Below, in pieces: positions 5,721-6,381 of a stretch of DNA of 6,381 nucleotides. The notes beneath the pieces were generated by a model. That model saw nothing but the letters and a program-made list of their open reading frames with translations, had not been told where the DNA came from and did not search any database. A program made the position numbers and the translations under genes. The stretch covers positions 1-6,381 of the forward strand of contig CAMCTE010000157.1 in NCBI GenBank assembly GCA_945878385.1, read 5' to 3'. Position 1 is the stretch's first letter. Each line of letters starts with the position of its first letter. Source of the DNA: Azohydromonas lata NBRC 102462. Its GTDB lineage: Bacteria; Pseudomonadota; Gammaproteobacteria; Burkholderiales; Burkholderiaceae_C.

Positions 5721-6381
5721 TCAGCGCGTCTTGCTCTGCGGCACCGTCTTCAAGTCCCCCGGCAAGCTGCCAATGTAGTTGGCCATGGCCTTCAGCTCAG
5801 CCAGGCTGAACTGCTTGACCTGCGCGCCCATGATGGCGTTGGCGCGGCCCAAATTGGCGTTGCCTTCGGTCTTGTAGGCCTTCAGCGCCACGTAGAGGAA
5901 GTCCGCGTGCTGACCGGCCAACTTGGGGTAGCTGGGGTCGATGCCCTTGTTGAAGTTGGCACCGTGGCAAGAAACGCAGGCGCCCTTTTGCAGCAAAGCG
6001 GCCACGTCTGCACTGGGTTGCTTGGCCGGTGTGTCGGGCACATTGGCCGGCTTGTCCTGCCCGTGCTGGGCATAGTAGGCAGCCAGGTCGGCGATGTCCT
6101 GGTCGGTCAGTGAGGTGGCAATACCGCGCATGGTGGGGTGCTTGCGCTCGCCCTTTTGATACGCCACCAGGGCATTGGCCAAGTACTTGGTGGTTTGGCC
6201 CGAAATCATCGGCACCTTGTGGATTTCAGGGAAGCTGGCCTGGTAGCCCGGGATGCCATGGCAGCCGATGCACATGGCCACCTTGCCTTCAGCGGCCTTG
6301 ATGTCGCCCTTGAGTTCCTGTGCGTGGGCGGTGCCCGTCACCGACACGAAGCCGGCCAGCGCCAGCAGGGAAAGCATGTTC
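5721..6381 (-). CDS. Diheme c-type cytochrome, c4-like (N-terminus probably cut by window edge)
   Basis: This is a periplasmic electron carrier with two heme c groups, in the cytochrome c4 style; such proteins often donate electrons to terminal oxidases such as cbb3. Numbering from the ATG at 6377, the heme sites are CIGCH (36-40) and CVSCH (134-138), about 100 residues apart as in two tandem class I domains. Likely axial methionines are Met83 (HPTMRG) and Met183 (NAIMGAQ); each is followed by a typical helix (TDQDIADLAAYYA and SLAELKAMANYIG). A signal peptide ends in AHA before QELK, but from ATG 6377 it lacks the usual basic residues, and the frame is open to the edge. The real start is therefore probably just outside the window. 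The gene converges on copA across 84 bp containing a strong terminator. There is no oxidase gene in view, so the partner is unknown. Confidence 0.92.
   Translation of the reverse strand, partial: NMLSLLALAGFVSVTGTAHAQELKGDIKAAEGKVAMCIGCHGIPGYQASFPEIHKVPMISGQTTKYLANALVAYQKGERKHPTMRGIATSLTDQDIADLAAYYAQHGQDKPANVPDTPAKQPSADVAALLQKGACVSCHGANFNKGIDPSYPKLAGQHADFLYVALKAYKTEGNANLGRANAIMGAQVKQFSLAELKAMANYIGSLPGDLKTVPQSKTR

Noticed and set aside
1..6381. Mobile element, CRISPR array, prophage or defence island
   Set aside because: I found no transposase, integrase, long terminal inverted repeats, spaced direct repeats or phage-like genes. The genes seen are housekeeping and accessory metabolism with a similar codon style.

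Overview
This GC-rich window reads as an ordinary chromosomal stretch of a motile, Gram-negative betaproteobacterium. Burkholderiales, perhaps Comamonadaceae, is my best guess. That placement is inferred from protein style and codon bias, not from a search. I see no tRNA, rRNA, CRISPR array, insertion sequence, phage gene or integration scar.

Region 1 (1-1412, + strand) is the end of a flagellar export operon: the C-terminal half of fliP, then complete fliQ and fliR. These encode the FliP5-FliQ4-FliR1 export gate of the flagellar type III secretion system. The genes are tightly spaced; the fliQ ribosome binding site overlaps the fliP stop codon.

Region 2 (1421-3245, - strand) is a two-gene unit converging on fliR across only 8 bp. 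Its first gene is a 65-residue copper chaperone of the CopZ type. The second is a periplasmic family-5 substrate-binding protein (DppA/OppA/NikA superfamily) with no permease or ATPase genes in view. The Shine-Dalgarno sequence of the second gene is built onto the stop codon of the chaperone gene, so the two are probably co-transcribed and translationally coupled.

Region 3 (3246-5636, + strand) begins with an 81-bp divergent promoter region, followed by copA, a Cu(I)-exporting P1B-type ATPase. It has all the copper hallmarks (CASC, CPC, YN, MxxSS) but an unusual insertion of about 30 residues inside its single N-terminal metal-binding domain. CopZ and CopA would work together: the chaperone carries cytosolic Cu(I) to the pump, which moves it to the periplasm.

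Region 4 (5637-6381) holds a strong bidirectional terminator and, on the - strand, a diheme c4-type cytochrome converging on copA. Its N-terminus probably runs off the right edge.

No clearly new system is present. The points most worth a second look are the coupling of a copper chaperone to an orphan substrate-binding protein, and the expanded metal-binding domain of CopA.
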